NCBI GenBank assembly: GCA_035315065.1
Contig: DATFYM010000110.1
Span: 1 to 22,812, forward strand
Direction of reading: 5' to 3'
Source of the DNA: DATFYM01 sp035315065
Lineage (GTDB): Bacteria; Acidobacteriota; Terriglobia; UBA7540
Length of the DNA stretch: 22,812 nucleotides
In this document: piece by piece, positions 1 to 8,667 of the stretch
Layout: every line of letters begins with the position of its first letter
Position numbering within the stretch: position 1 is the first letter of the stretch
The notes under the pieces: model-generated
What the model saw: the letters and a program-made list of their open reading frames with translations, nothing else
The model's database searches: none
Told to the model about the DNA's origin: nothing
Made by a program: the position numbers and the translations under genes

Positions 1-1
1 G

Positions 2-349
2 AAGGGCGTCTTCCGGACAGCCGGATTCACCTCAGAAAGCGTCAACAACATGACGGAGGGTTGCGAGTCGGCACGGTCCGGCCGGTTCCATGTGGTCTTC
101 TCAGCGCCCGCTCTGGGTGACGGATCGTGGCGGCGCCTGATGGAGGTGGCGAATCAAACTTACTTACCCTTCGAGGTGATTCTCCTGGCTCGGACGTTTG
201 ACCTCGGCCAATGGGCGGATGCGCTTCAGCGTGGCGCATTTGATGTCCTGGACGTCTTGTGGGATTTGCCCAAAGCCGGCGAGGCTGCGAAACACGCTTC
301 GGCAATGACTTATCTCAAGCGGGGTCGGCCGTATCCCGACGCAGTATAA
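2..349 (+). CDS. Degenerate response-regulator receiver-like protein, 5' end outside window
   Basis: The reading frame is open from the first bases of the window, so the true start lies upstream and the first internal ATG (50) need not be the start. The visible 115 residues follow the receiver-domain pattern: an AGF-type turn, then SGRFHVVFSAPALGDGSW where a phosphoacceptor strand should be, a hydrophobic FEVILLAR strand, and QRGAFDVLDVLWDLP at the alpha4-beta5 end. The position normally held by the phosphorylated Asp is Ala (SAP instead of SDL/SDP), and the Lys-Pro after beta5 is missing. A phosphorylation-independent pseudo-receiver is therefore likely. Acidobacterial genomes hold many small receivers with the related wording LPDGSW. 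No output domain follows. The gene ends 41 bp before the RRM gene. The fold is fairly sure from pattern; the biological role is unknown. Confidence 0.65.
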   Translation, partial: KGVFRTAGFTSESVNNMTEGCESARSGRFHVVFSAPALGDGSWRRLMEVANQTYLPFEVILLARTFDLGQWADALQRGAFDVLDVLWDLPKAGEAAKHASAMTYLKRGRPYPDAV

Positions 350-390
350 CTTAGCGACGCGGCCCCTGGGCCGACTGATTGGAGGATCAA

Positions 391-708
391 ATGGTTTCTA
401 AACTTTTCGTAGGGAATCTCGCCCATAGCACCACCGAGAGTGGTCTGAGCGATTTCGTAACCAATGCGGGCTTTCAAGTGGCCTCAGCCGTGGTGATTCG
501 AGACAAGATGACGGGCTCGCCGCGGGGATTTGGCTTTGTTGAGTTGGCCGAAGGCCAAGACATGGCGGGGGCGATCGCGGGCTTGAACGGCCAGGCTCTG
601 GAAGGCCGCCCCCTGACCGTGAACGAGGCTCGCCCGCCTCGCACCGGCTTCGGCCCTAATCGCAATGGCGGCGACCGCGATCGATTCTCGCGCCAGCGGG
701 ACAACTAG
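391..708 (+). CDS. RRM-domain RNA-binding protein
   Basis: This 105-residue protein is a single RNA recognition motif with a short basic tail. RNP2 is LFVGNL (residues 5-10) and RNP1 is RGFGFVEL (45-52), with the conserved aromatic residues F6, F47 and F49 that stack on RNA bases. The C-terminus is Arg/Gly/Asn-rich (NRNGGDRDRFSRQRDN), as in cyanobacterial and acidobacterial small Rbp proteins that bind single-stranded RNA and are often cold- or stress-induced. I chose ATG 391 because GGAGGA at 381-386 sits at ideal spacing; an in-frame TTG at 379 lies just before that site and is unlikely. The next gene begins within about 15 bp, so the two are probably co-transcribed. Confidence 0.93.
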   Translation: MVSKLFVGNLAHSTTESGLSDFVTNAGFQVASAVVIRDKMTGSPRGFGFVELAEGQDMAGAIAGLNGQALEGRPLTVNEARPPRTGFGPNRNGGDRDRFSRQRDN

Positions 709-723
709 ATGGAGCCGCAAGCA

Positions 724-906
724 ATGAAGGTGAAGGAAGGGCAATACGTCCGCCACGCCCAGTACGGTTGGGGAACGGTACTGGACTGCGATAACCATCG
801 GACGACGGTGATTTTTCGCTCCGTCGGCGTAAAGAGGCTGACGGCCTCTTCCGCCACCTTCGCCAACGTCGGAGGCGAGGCCTCTCGAAGGAAGCCCGCG
901 ACCTGA
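724..906 (+). CDS. Small Tudor-like (DUF3553/PcrA-tail-like) protein
   Basis: This 60-residue protein has the pattern VRHAQYGWGTVLDCD followed by TTVIFRSVGVKRL. It resembles the short beta-barrel seen at the C-terminus of UvrD/PcrA helicases and in free-standing DUF3553-like proteins (V-R-H-x-x-Y/F-G-x-G-T-V, then V-x-F). Such barrels mediate protein or nucleic-acid contacts; the function here is not known. ATG 724 has GGAG at 711-714, nine bases upstream. An alternative in-frame ATG at 709 directly abuts the stop of the RRM gene (TAG then ATG) and would add five residues. Either way the gene is tightly coupled to the RRM gene, which suggests a joint RNA-related role. The C-terminus is Ala/Ser/Arg/Lys-rich and probably disordered. 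Confidence 0.75.
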   Translation: MKVKEGQYVRHAQYGWGTVLDCDNHRTTVIFRSVGVKRLTASSATFANVGGEASRRKPAT

Positions 907-1039
907 GGCGTGCCGTGCCGGTAAGCGCTGTGGCAGGGCTCGACTGGCGATTGTTTCGCGTGATCCGTGGACTCGTAGCCGGCGGATCTCTGCGAAAGGG
1001 TGCGTGTTTAGTGAACCCCGCATAATAAGGCGACGCATG

Positions 1040-1170
1040 GACCCCCTCACCCGGTCCCGCTGGGCGGGACCACCCTCTCCCCCAAGGGGGCGAGGGCAAG
1101 GATCCAACCTTTTTTCCCCTCGCTTGGTGGGCTTGCCCGCTTCGCGAAGAGGAAGGGGCCGGGGACCACC
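1040..1170. repeat. REP-like palindromic intergenic element
   Basis: The block contains a perfect hairpin, GGTCCCGC (1053-1060) with GCGGGACC (1064-1071) and a 3-base loop. Next comes CCCCC-AA-GGGGG (1079-1090) inside the common wording CCCTCTCCCCCAAGGGGG, then C-rich and G-rich arms (CCCCTCGC near 1116, AAGGGGCCGGGG near 1154). This CCCTCACCC...CCCTCTCCCC architecture is a dispersed palindromic repeat seen between genes in many bacteria. Copy number in this genome cannot be judged from one window. Confidence 0.55.
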
Positions 1171-1233
1171 TCAGTAAGTTTCATCGGCGTGATTCGCCGC
1201 GAGAAAGATCCAACATCGAATCACGCAAGGCCC

Positions 1234-1255
1234 TTGAGTTTGATAAAGGACCCAT
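1234..1255 (+). promoter_or_regulatory. Possible sigma-32-like heat-shock promoter of groESL
   Basis: CCTTGAG (TTGAG at 1234-1238) and CCCAT (1251-1255) resemble the sigma-32 boxes CTTGAA and CCCCAT, but the 12-base gap is slightly shorter than the usual 13-15. It lies 35-56 bp before the groES ATG, where a heat-shock promoter would be expected. No better sigma-70 pair was found nearby. This is a tentative call. Confidence 0.3.
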
Positions 1256-1289
1256 CCGGACCAAAGGTAGGAGTGAAAGGAGACTCAAA

Positions 1290-1607
1290 ATGAACTTTAG
1301 ACCTCTCCATGATCGAATCCTGATCAAGCGAATCGAGGAGAAAGAGACAGTGAAGGGCGGCATCATTATTCCCGACTCGGCCAAGGAGAAACCGCAAGAA
1401 GGCGAAGTGGTCGCCATCGGCGGCGGCAAGAAAGATAAGGACGGAAAAGTTGTGCCGTTGGATGTGAAGGCGGGAGATCGCATCCTCTTCGGCAAGTATT
1501 CCGGCACAGACATCAAGATCGACAACGAAGAGTATCTGATCCTGAAGGAGGAAGAAGTGCTGGGCATCCTTGAAGGGAAGTCAGCCGCCGCGGGTGGGAA
1601 GAAGTAG
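1290..1607 (+). CDS. groES: Co-chaperonin GroES (Hsp10)
   Basis: This 105-residue protein is the heptameric lid of the GroEL folding chamber and acts in the cytoplasm. It begins with the typical FRPLHDRILIKRIEEKE strand. The mobile loop that docks onto GroEL lies at residues 16-32 and contains GGIIIPD (23-29). DVKAGDRILFGKYSGT and DNEEYLILKEEEVLGIL close the barrel as in the family. It is slightly longer than the usual 95-97 residues because of a Ser/Ala/Gly/Lys tail and a KKDKDGKVVPL insert typical of acidobacterial versions. AAAGGAG (1276-1282) precedes the ATG. groEL follows after a 107-bp spacer with a stem-loop, giving the classic two-gene operon. Confidence 0.98.
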   Translation: MNFRPLHDRILIKRIEEKETVKGGIIIPDSAKEKPQEGEVVAIGGGKKDKDGKVVPLDVKAGDRILFGKYSGTDIKIDNEEYLILKEEEVLGILEGKSAAAGGKK

Positions 1608-1630
1608 GTTGGCAGCCGGTTCTGAGCAGC

Positions 1631-1662
1631 GCGGCAGGTGTAACGCCGCAGCGAGCTGCCGC
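1631..1662 (+). other. Stem-loop between groES and groEL
   Basis: GCGGCAG (1631-1637) pairs perfectly with CTGCCGC (1656-1662) across an 18-base loop. There is no T-run, so it is not an obvious terminator. It could stabilise the end of the groES message or mark an RNA processing point in the groESL transcript. The inverted repeat is seen directly; its function is inferred. Confidence 0.4.
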
Positions 1663-1714
1663 AACGGATACAGACGCAAAGACGACATCTAACGAAACCT
1701 AGGAGGAATTGAAT

Positions 1715-3394
<1,680 letters not shown>

Positions 3395-3700
3395 AAGGCG
3401 GAACATCGGTCAGTGAGCTGTCCGTGACCGGTGTCCCCGCCGCCGCATCCCGGCGCTAAGAGAGACGCAACCACAACGCGGCAACCGGCGCCCTCTGTTC
3501 GCGAAGGTCGACCCGATTCCCGGGGCGGCCGCCTCGCTAACAGCAGGCGCCGAGTTGGCTAATTGTAGTCGAAAACAAACCGCTCGTGTGGCCTGTCGGC
3601 CGTTCCGACGCCCTTACAGCACCGCCAAGTATTCGCCTCGGGCAGAAACCAACTGGACTGAGGCGTCAGCTCACCGACTCTTGTTCGATGACCTCCTGTC
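3395..3700 (+). other. Intergenic region after groEL
   Basis: No convincing gene is present. A weak stem CGGTCA (3407-3412) / TGACCG (3425-3430) follows the groEL stop and might end transcription, but it lacks a T-run. The rest (3431-3700) shows no recognisable element until the shared promoter begins at about 3701. Confidence 0.5.
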
Positions 3701-3800
3701 GCCCACACGGTAGTTGCCCTTCAACAACAATTCTGAGCAATTTTGACCAGACAGGTGAGCCGTACTGAGCTGACATGCGTATTACGCGCAAGGTATAAAC
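3701..3800 (+). promoter_or_regulatory. Shared promoter element, copy A (lmo0937-type gene)
   Basis: Four TGA(G/C)C half-sites, TGAGC 3734, TGACC 3744, TGAGC 3756 and TGAGC 3766, run into CTGACA (3770-3775), followed by an 18-bp spacer and TATAAA (3794-3799). Predicted transcription starts near 3806, about 55 bases before the ATG at 3861. An upstream block (about 3703-3740, CACACGGTAGTT and CTTCAACAACA) is shared only with copy D. The promoter-like boxes are direct observations; the activator-site reading is inference. Confidence 0.75.
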
Positions 3801-3860
3801 ATGATGCCTCCGGATTCCAGTCAGGAATCTGCCTGGAAACGGATGCAAAGGAGGATCAAC

Positions 3861-4010
3861 ATGCTTTGGACCATTTTCGCGATTCTGTTAGTCATGTGGC
3901 TACTGGGCTTCGGATTTCACGTTGGCGGAGGCCTCATCCACCTATTGCTCGTGGTTGCAGTGGTTGTGTTGGTGTGGAACCTCATCACCGGTCGCAGATC
4001 ATCGGCCTGA
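3861..4010 (+). CDS. lmo0937-family small membrane protein
   Basis: This 49-residue peptide reads MLWTIFAILLVMWLLGFGF, then HVGGGLIHLLL, then VVAVVVLVWNLITGR. It is the standard two-helix hairpin of the lmo0937/DUF5670 family, which has a Gly-Gly-Gly turn and a basic C-terminus in the cytoplasm. Members are widespread, very short and often found among stress genes; the molecular role is unknown. AAAGGAGG at 3847-3854 decides the start. A start at 3801 is excluded because it lies ahead of the predicted transcript start. It is the first gene after groESL and has its own shared-type promoter, so it is probably a single-gene unit. Confidence 0.93.
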   Translation: MLWTIFAILLVMWLLGFGFHVGGGLIHLLLVVAVVVLVWNLITGRRSSA

Positions 4011-4094
4011 GGCGGGCCGAACAAACAGAACCTAAAGAGGCCGGCAGGGCCCTACGGTTTGCAACGCACGGAGGAGTTTCATGGCTGGCCTCAG

Positions 4095-4160
4095 TGTGCT
4101 GTTTTGACCAAAGCTGTGAGCAACACCGAACTGACGCCTGCCTTTGCCGGAAGGTATAAA
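4095..4160 (+). promoter_or_regulatory. Shared promoter element, copy B
   Basis: The half-sites are TGTGC 4095, TGACC 4105, TGAGC 4117 and CGAAC 4127, with the same 0/+10/+22/+32 spacing as copy A. CTGACG (4131-4136), an 18-bp spacer and TATAAA (4155-4160) follow. The predicted leader before ATG 4285 is about 118 bases. Confidence 0.72.
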
Positions 4161-4284
4161 GGTTACGCTTCTGTCGTCGGAATAGAAGAAGTGGTGAGGA
4201 AGCAGGGTGGGAACGCAAGATGCAGGTTCTTCGGTACTAAATTCTATGGATCAAGCACGAGAGACAAAGAGACAGGAGTTCTTC

Positions 4285-4590
4285 ATGCGAATGAGTTTCA
4301 AGCCATACGTCTGGGTTCTGGCAGTAGCGGTGGTTACGGGAATCACTGGAGGTACGGTGCGCGCGGCGGCGTCTTCGGCGCTGCAGGACCAAGGTCACGA
4401 CCAGGATTACTCGAAAAACAAGAAGTACCAGCAAGGGGTGCGCGAAGGCAAGGATGACCAAGCGCATAAACGGGACCACTACAAGAAGAGACACTTTAAG
4501 AAAGACGAAGACCAGAAAGCCTACGAGGCTGGCTACCAGAAGGGCCACGCGGGCGATCATCATGATGATCACCACGATGATCAACACTAG
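4285..4590 (+). CDS. Secreted His/Asp-rich small protein
   Basis: This 101-residue protein starts with a signal peptide (residues 1 to about 28, hydrophobic VWVLAVAVVTGITGG, likely cleavage after VRA). The mature part is highly charged, with loosely repeated Tyr-x2-Gly-x3-Gly segments (YQQGVREG, YEAGYQKG) separated by Lys/Arg/His-rich stretches. It ends in an alternating His-Asp tail, HHDDHHDDQH, which could bind metal ions such as Ni, Zn or Cu. AGGAG at 4274-4278 sets the start; a start at 4207 would bury the signal peptide. No named family is recognised. The periplasmic location is well supported; metal binding is inferred from composition. Confidence 0.8.
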   Translation: MRMSFKPYVWVLAVAVVTGITGGTVRAAASSALQDQGHDQDYSKNKKYQQGVREGKDDQAHKRDHYKKRHFKKDEDQKAYEAGYQKGHAGDHHDDHHDDQH

Positions 4591-4854
4591 AAATAAACGG
4601 ACCGGTTTTCTGGCATAGAGCACGCGTCGGGTGGCCCCGACATGGTCTTTCATGGCGGTGCCTTTTCTTGACGCCGGCGCGGACGAAGCTGATGGGAAGG
4701 GCTCGCAAAAAGCTCTCAAGTTCAGACCTGCGTTCGCAGGGTCACCAGAGCCCTTCCTGAAGTCAGGCCCGAAGCGCTCTCGACCCGTTCCCAGAAGGGG
4801 ACAAGCCGGTTTGCCGTCGAGCAACCTGGAAAACGAGAGGAGGACAACGCAGCC

Positions 4855-5175
4855 ATGCGAGATTATTGGGGTAGTTCGAGGTTCAGGAATGCCGCACTTG
4901 TCGTGTTGGCGCTAGCCGGGTTTCTGATGTTTGCCGGGACGCCGCGCCTGCGCGCCGATGACCACGATTGTCAGCGACGCGTCGCGCGGGCGGACCACAA
5001 GTTGCACGAAGCGATCGAGCATCACGGATACGAGAGCAAGCAGGCCGTGCACTGGCGCCGTGAACTTCACGAAGCGCGCGAGCGCTGCTGGAAGATCGAG
5101 CATCGCTGGTGGGATGAAGACGGGCATCGTTGGCATACCGACCGCGATTGGGATGATAATGATCACCGACATTGA
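4855..5175 (+). CDS. Secreted His/Trp-rich charged small protein
   Basis: This 106-residue protein has a signal peptide (positive MRDYWGSSRFRN, hydrophobic AALVVLALAGFLMFAG, likely cleavage after RLRA at 34). The mature part is a charged helical segment with repeated His and Glu (RVARADHKLHEAIEHHGY, RRELHEARERCW). It ends in a Trp/His/Asp-rich stretch (HRWWDEDGHRWHTDRDWDDNDHRH). Two cysteines (C39 and one in RERCW) could form a disulfide in the periplasm. GAGAGGAGG (4835-4843) precedes the ATG. It resembles in style the His-rich protein upstream, but its promoter region does not carry the shared half-site array. It could bind metal or act as a periplasmic chaperone; its function is not known. 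Confidence 0.78.
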   Translation: MRDYWGSSRFRNAALVVLALAGFLMFAGTPRLRADDHDCQRRVARADHKLHEAIEHHGYESKQAVHWRRELHEARERCWKIEHRWWDEDGHRWHTDRDWDDNDHRH

Positions 5176-5183
5176 GTGGCTCT

Positions 5184-5205
5184 CCCCGCAAGCGCATCTT
5201 CGGGG
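5184..5205 (+). terminator. Possible hairpin after the His/Trp-rich gene
   Basis: CCCCG (5184-5188) and CGGGG (5201-5205) form a short stem with a 12-base loop, nine bases after the stop codon. Only TTAACTCT follows, so if it terminates transcription it is a weak terminator. Confidence 0.3.
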
Positions 5206-5299
5206 TTAACTCTAAGGACGGCTTCCATAGTTCACCGCCTATTCTGCCTGGTGACGACAGAAGGATCATCTGGCTTCACCGGGTAGATATCACGAGCCT

Positions 5300-5337
5300 G
5301 AATCCCCGAAGACAGTGGCTGGGCCTCGCGGGGATTC
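5300..5337. repeat. 9-bp perfect inverted repeat upstream of the M23-like gene
   Basis: GAATCCCCG (5300-5308) is the exact reverse complement of CGGGGATTC (5329-5337), with a 20-base loop. It sits 80-117 bp before the ATG of the M23-like gene. It could be an operator or an RNA leader structure. Confidence 0.45.
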
Positions 5338-5416
5338 GAAAATGGAAGTCCTTGGTTGTCGGTTCACGCACAGTGTAGATCCAACTTCGCAACGCTCTTG
5401 CAAGGAGAAACTCAAG

Positions 5417-6277
5417 ATGGTCATTCTTCTCCGCCGTCTCCTGCCTGGGGCGTTGGCGCTTGTCTGCTCGATTCCCCCTGCGGCCTTGGCTGCGCAAGGT
5501 CATGGAGCCACTGTCTCAGCGGCTCCGGGCACGCTGGTCCGTTGGGCGGCGCCGGGCGCGAAGCGCTGCAGCATGAAGGGGCGGTCCTGGGCCGCGTTGC
5601 AGGGAACCTGCTATTATCCGATCGACCTACTGCAAAAGCCCCGTCTCATCACGATCGCACTCTGGGGCTCCGGGAAAAAAGAGTTCGCCCGCATCTCCGT
5701 GGAGCCCAACGACTACGGGACCGAGGAGATCGAGCTTCCCGACATTCCCCAAGCCCACCCCTCGCGTGAGGACCTCAAGCGCGACGCGCGCGACCAGGCG
5801 GTGCTGAGCAAGGTCTGGATGCGCAAAGAGGGGCCGGCGGACTTCGCGCTGCCCCTTGGGGAGCCGGCGAGACCTCTGCCCGCGGGCAAGTCGTTCGGCG
5901 TGAAGCGGGTCTTCAACGGCAAGCTAGCCTCGCAGCCCCACACCGGGACCGACTACCCCGTGCCGCTGGGCACGCCGGTCTTGGCCGTCGCCGACGGGAC
6001 GGTGGTAGTCGCCAAGGATTTGTTCTTCGAGGGCAACGCCGTGTTCATTGACCACGGCGACGGCCTCATCAGCATGTACTTCCACCTCTCCGAGATCAAG
6101 GTCCAGACCGGGCAGGAGGTCAAGAAGGGCGACACACTCGGCCGGGTCGGATCAACGGGCCGCGCCACGGGACCACACCTGTTCTTCGGCATCCGCTGGC
6201 ACGACGCTCGCATCAACCCCCAGCTCCTGCTTGAGAACCCGGGCAAGATCCCGGCCGTGAACCGAGTGTCACCATAA
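5417..6277 (+). CDS. Secreted M23/LytM-like protein, probably without peptidase activity
   Basis: This 286-residue protein has a signal peptide (RRLLPGALALVCSIPPAALA, cleavage near residue 25), an N-terminal beta-domain (about 30-100) and a C-terminal LytM/M23 domain (about 160-275). The M23 signatures are HTGTD (H175, D179), a central YFHLS (H223) and GPHLFFG (H254). Active LytM enzymes have HxH in this last motif, and the second His is a zinc ligand; here it is Phe256, read unambiguously as TTC. By family knowledge such a domain should not hold zinc, so it may bind peptidoglycan or regulate amidases, as EnvC and NlpD do. AAGGAG (5402-5407) sets the start. The next gene encodes an AsmA-like envelope protein. 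Confidence 0.9.
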   Translation: MVILLRRLLPGALALVCSIPPAALAAQGHGATVSAAPGTLVRWAAPGAKRCSMKGRSWAALQGTCYYPIDLLQKPRLITIALWGSGKKEFARISVEPNDYGTEEIELPDIPQAHPSREDLKRDARDQAVLSKVWMRKEGPADFALPLGEPARPLPAGKSFGVKRVFNGKLASQPHTGTDYPVPLGTPVLAVADGTVVVAKDLFFEGNAVFIDHGDGLISMYFHLSEIKVQTGQEVKKGDTLGRVGSTGRATGPHLFFGIRWHDARINPQLLLENPGKIPAVNRVSP

Positions 6278-6361
6278 AAGGTTAAAGTTCCAACAAAGCA
6301 GCGGGTCCTAATCGCTGGATGCCAAGATGAAAGTGCTAGTAAAGACATTGGAGCGTTATAA

Positions 6362-7996
6362 GTGACTGGAGAGTGTTCCGCAATTTCTACACGCAGCGGC
6401 GCGGGGAAGGTCCACGCGTCGGGACAGTGGTGGGCGCCTGTCCGCTGGTGGCTGATCATAGGAGCTTCGCTCATCGGCATCGCAGGCATCGTGGTGATCG
6501 TGCTGGCCTGGAACTGGCCATTCACGCAACAGGCTGTTACCAAAGCGCTGCAGGACCGATTCGCCCGAACCGTCGAAATCCGCAGCTTCCGCAAAACCTA
6601 CTTTCCCCCGGGGTGCGTGGCGGAAGGGGTCAGTTTCCTGCACCGGAAACGCAAGGACCTGCCACCGTTGATCACGGTCCAGGCGCTGATCATTCGCGGA
6701 AGCTACAATGGCCTTTTGCGGATTCACCCGCGCCTGGATAAGGTCGAGGTGAAGGGATTGCACGTTTTAATCCCGCCGCCGGGCCCGAGCGGCCAGTCGC
6801 CTAGTGTGATGCCGTTGACCACAAGCACGACGGGCGCTTCGATCACGATTGGCGAGATCACCACAGATGGCGCTCTTTTGGAGTTTATGCCCCGGCAGCC
6901 GGACCAAGAATCCTTCAAGCTGCAGGTTCACCAGTTGACATTGCACAATGTCGAGGAGAACGGGGTCATCCCCTACCATGCAGCTTTGTTAGCTACTGAG
7001 CCTCCAGGGGAAATCCGGTCGGATGGTGCGATCGGCCCCTGGAATGAGGATGACCCCGGCAGTACGCCGGTGACTGGTTCCTACACTTATGAGCAGGCGA
7101 ACCTGGCGGTGTTCGAGGGTATCTCAGGGACCCTATCGTCCCAAGGCAAGTTTAGCGGCACCCTCGGCCATATCGATGCGAGTGGCGAAGCCGACGTGCC
7201 CGACTTCGGTGTATCCGGAAGCAGCCACACCGTTCACCTGATTTCGAAATTCCAGGCGGTAGTGGATGGAACGAATGGAGACACGTATCTTCAGAAGGTG
7301 GACTCGCACTTTCAGCGCACCACTCTGACGTCGAATGGTAGCGTACTCGGGCATTCCGGCCAGCACGGAAAAACAGTTCGGCTGGAGATGGCAGTGAATG
7401 TAGGCCGCATTGAGGATTTGTTGTTCCTCTTTACGGACGCGGACCGCCCGTCGATGACCGGCAGCATCAATCTGCGCGTAAAGGTACAAGTGCCGCCGGG
7501 GCCTCCGGGATTCTTGCGGAAGCTGGATCTTGCTGGCACTTGCGGCATTGGCAGCGGACGCTTCACCAACCCAAAAGTCCAGCAGCCGGTTAATGTCTTA
7601 ACCCTGAGTGCGGGCGGCGAGAACAAAGAGCAGCAAGCCGAAGACCCGGAAACGGTGCTCTCGCAGTTGAGCGGGCAGGTCTCGGCCAAGGATGGCGTCG
7701 CAACTCTGTCCAACGTGTCCTTCAGCGCTCCCGGCACGCGGGCGCAGCTTCAAGGCACGTACAACTTGGTGGAGGGAAAAGTTGATCTCCATGGAATCTT
7801 GTACACCCAGGGAAAGTTATCCGACACGACATCGGGATTCAAAGCGCTGGTACTGAAGGCAGTCGGTCCGTTCCTGAAACAGAAGTCCGTTACAGTGGTC
7901 CCCTTCTCAATTACCGGCACATCCTCCAACCCTTCTTTCGCGTTGGATTTCACTGCAAAACGCCGGGAATCTTCTCTCCCCGCATCCAGTCGGTGA
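6362..7996 (+). CDS. AsmA-like membrane-anchored protein
   Basis: This 544-residue protein has one N-terminal transmembrane helix (residues 30-50) and a long beta-rich periplasmic part. After the helix comes FTQQAVTKALQDRFARTVEI, the usual AsmA/TamB opening. IHPRLDKVEVKGLHVLIPP is the typical line in which one beta-strand of the groove is followed by a ligand-like Pro-rich turn. The C-terminal quarter (LSQLSGQVSAKDGVATLSNV, GTRAQLQGTYNLVEGKVDLHG, then a PFSITGTSSNPSFALDF ending) matches AsmA C-terminal segments. Such proteins affect outer-membrane assembly or phospholipid transport. The start is GTG 6362, supported by GGAG at 6350-6353. It follows the M23-like gene by 84 bp and may share its transcript. 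Confidence 0.82.
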   Translation: MTGECSAISTRSGAGKVHASGQWWAPVRWWLIIGASLIGIAGIVVIVLAWNWPFTQQAVTKALQDRFARTVEIRSFRKTYFPPGCVAEGVSFLHRKRKDLPPLITVQALIIRGSYNGLLRIHPRLDKVEVKGLHVLIPPPGPSGQSPSVMPLTTSTTGASITIGEITTDGALLEFMPRQPDQESFKLQVHQLTLHNVEENGVIPYHAALLATEPPGEIRSDGAIGPWNEDDPGSTPVTGSYTYEQANLAVFEGISGTLSSQGKFSGTLGHIDASGEADVPDFGVSGSSHTVHLISKFQAVVDGTNGDTYLQKVDSHFQRTTLTSNGSVLGHSGQHGKTVRLEMAVNVGRIEDLLFLFTDADRPSMTGSINLRVKVQVPPGPPGFLRKLDLAGTCGIGSGRFTNPKVQQPVNVLTLSAGGENKEQQAEDPETVLSQLSGQVSAKDGVATLSNVSFSAPGTRAQLQGTYNLVEGKVDLHGILYTQGKLSDTTSGFKALVLKAVGPFLKQKSVTVVPFSITGTSSNPSFALDFTAKRRESSLPASSR

Positions 7997-8174
7997 ACCA
8001 CTACAAGTCTTGCGAAACACCACAACTCCGATCTCTTTCCCAGCGTGGTGTCGTCATTACGCTCGCCAGGGGCGCGATGCCAACCAAACGGCGGGACGGG
8101 TCGTACTTCGAAGGAGTGGAGTGAGTGAGTGGCTCCCGCTTGCAAATGAAGCGGAGAGGATTCATACTCCCATC

Positions 8175-8378
8175 ATGAGCCTCAAGAATGCGGCACTCCT
8201 GGCATTGATCGGGATGGCCCTGCTAACGGTTTGGGTGGTGGGAAGTTTCATTTCCACCGTATTGGGGGTTATGCGTGATGTGATTCCGGCCATGGCTCTG
8301 TTGAGGTCGCTGGTTCATGTGTTCACGAGCCTCTGTTTGTTGGTGTTCTTTTACGTCTTCTATCGAGCGCAAACCTGA
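8175..8378 (+). CDS. Small two-helix membrane protein
   Basis: This 67-residue protein begins MSLKNAALLALIGMALLTVW, has two predicted transmembrane helices (about 5-28 and 41-63), and ends FFYVFYRAQT. The wording is typical of a short hypothetical family that I recall from acidobacterial genomes; no function is known. The start is uncertain. ATG 8175 has only a distant GGAGAGG (8153-8159). An in-frame GTG at 8121 with AAGGAG at 8111-8116 would add 18 residues. I prefer 8175 because the family begins at this point. It stands alone between the AsmA-like and VTT genes. Confidence 0.72.
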   Translation: MSLKNAALLALIGMALLTVWVVGSFISTVLGVMRDVIPAMALLRSLVHVFTSLCLLVFFYVFYRAQT

Positions 8379-8667
8379 TATTCGAATCGAGGAGTGCGAT
8401 ATCAAGCCGCCTCACAACGCCGAGGGTCATCGACCTTCTTGATGGAGCGTGATCCTGCTCCAGGATGTTGTCCAGTGTTGTCCAGATATTGAACCGGCCG
8501 AGGGCGGCAGTGCGGTCGTAAGCCTCCTCGACTCAAAAATCGCAGGCGGATGACATTTGGCCTTATCGGTGTTGATCCCCCCGCGGCCACCTTCTTCAGC
8601 GTCTTGAACTCCACATGGTGGCCCACTCCAGCCGCGAAATCATGCTTCGGCAAGGCTCGCGGAAAAC

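Larger units (their letters stand above)
907..1289 (+). other. Intergenic region before groES
   Basis: This 383-bp region has no convincing gene. It holds a REP-like palindromic block (about 1040-1170), a possible heat-shock promoter (1234-1255) and the groES ribosome binding site AAAGGAG (1276-1282). No CIRCE element (TTAGCACTC, nine bases, GAGTGCTAA) is visible, so an HrcA-type repressor site is not supported here. Confidence 0.6.

Noticed and set aside
1195..1289. CIRCE operator upstream of groES
   Set aside because: Neither TTAGCACTC nor its complement at nine-base spacing is present.
3586..3848. Short open frames on both strands after groEL
   Set aside because: They overlap the shared promoter element, lack binding sites and resemble no family.
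4727..4740. Hairpin CCTGCG-TT-CGCAGG in the gap before the His/Trp-rich gene
   Set aside because: A short isolated stem in GC-rich DNA without a T-run, partner motif or clear position relative to a promoter.
5311..5340. tRNA 3'-end look-alike on the minus strand (TTCGAATCCCC ... AGCCA)
   Set aside because: The 5' half of the T-stem does not pair, the acceptor arm is out of register by two bases and no anticodon arm is found.
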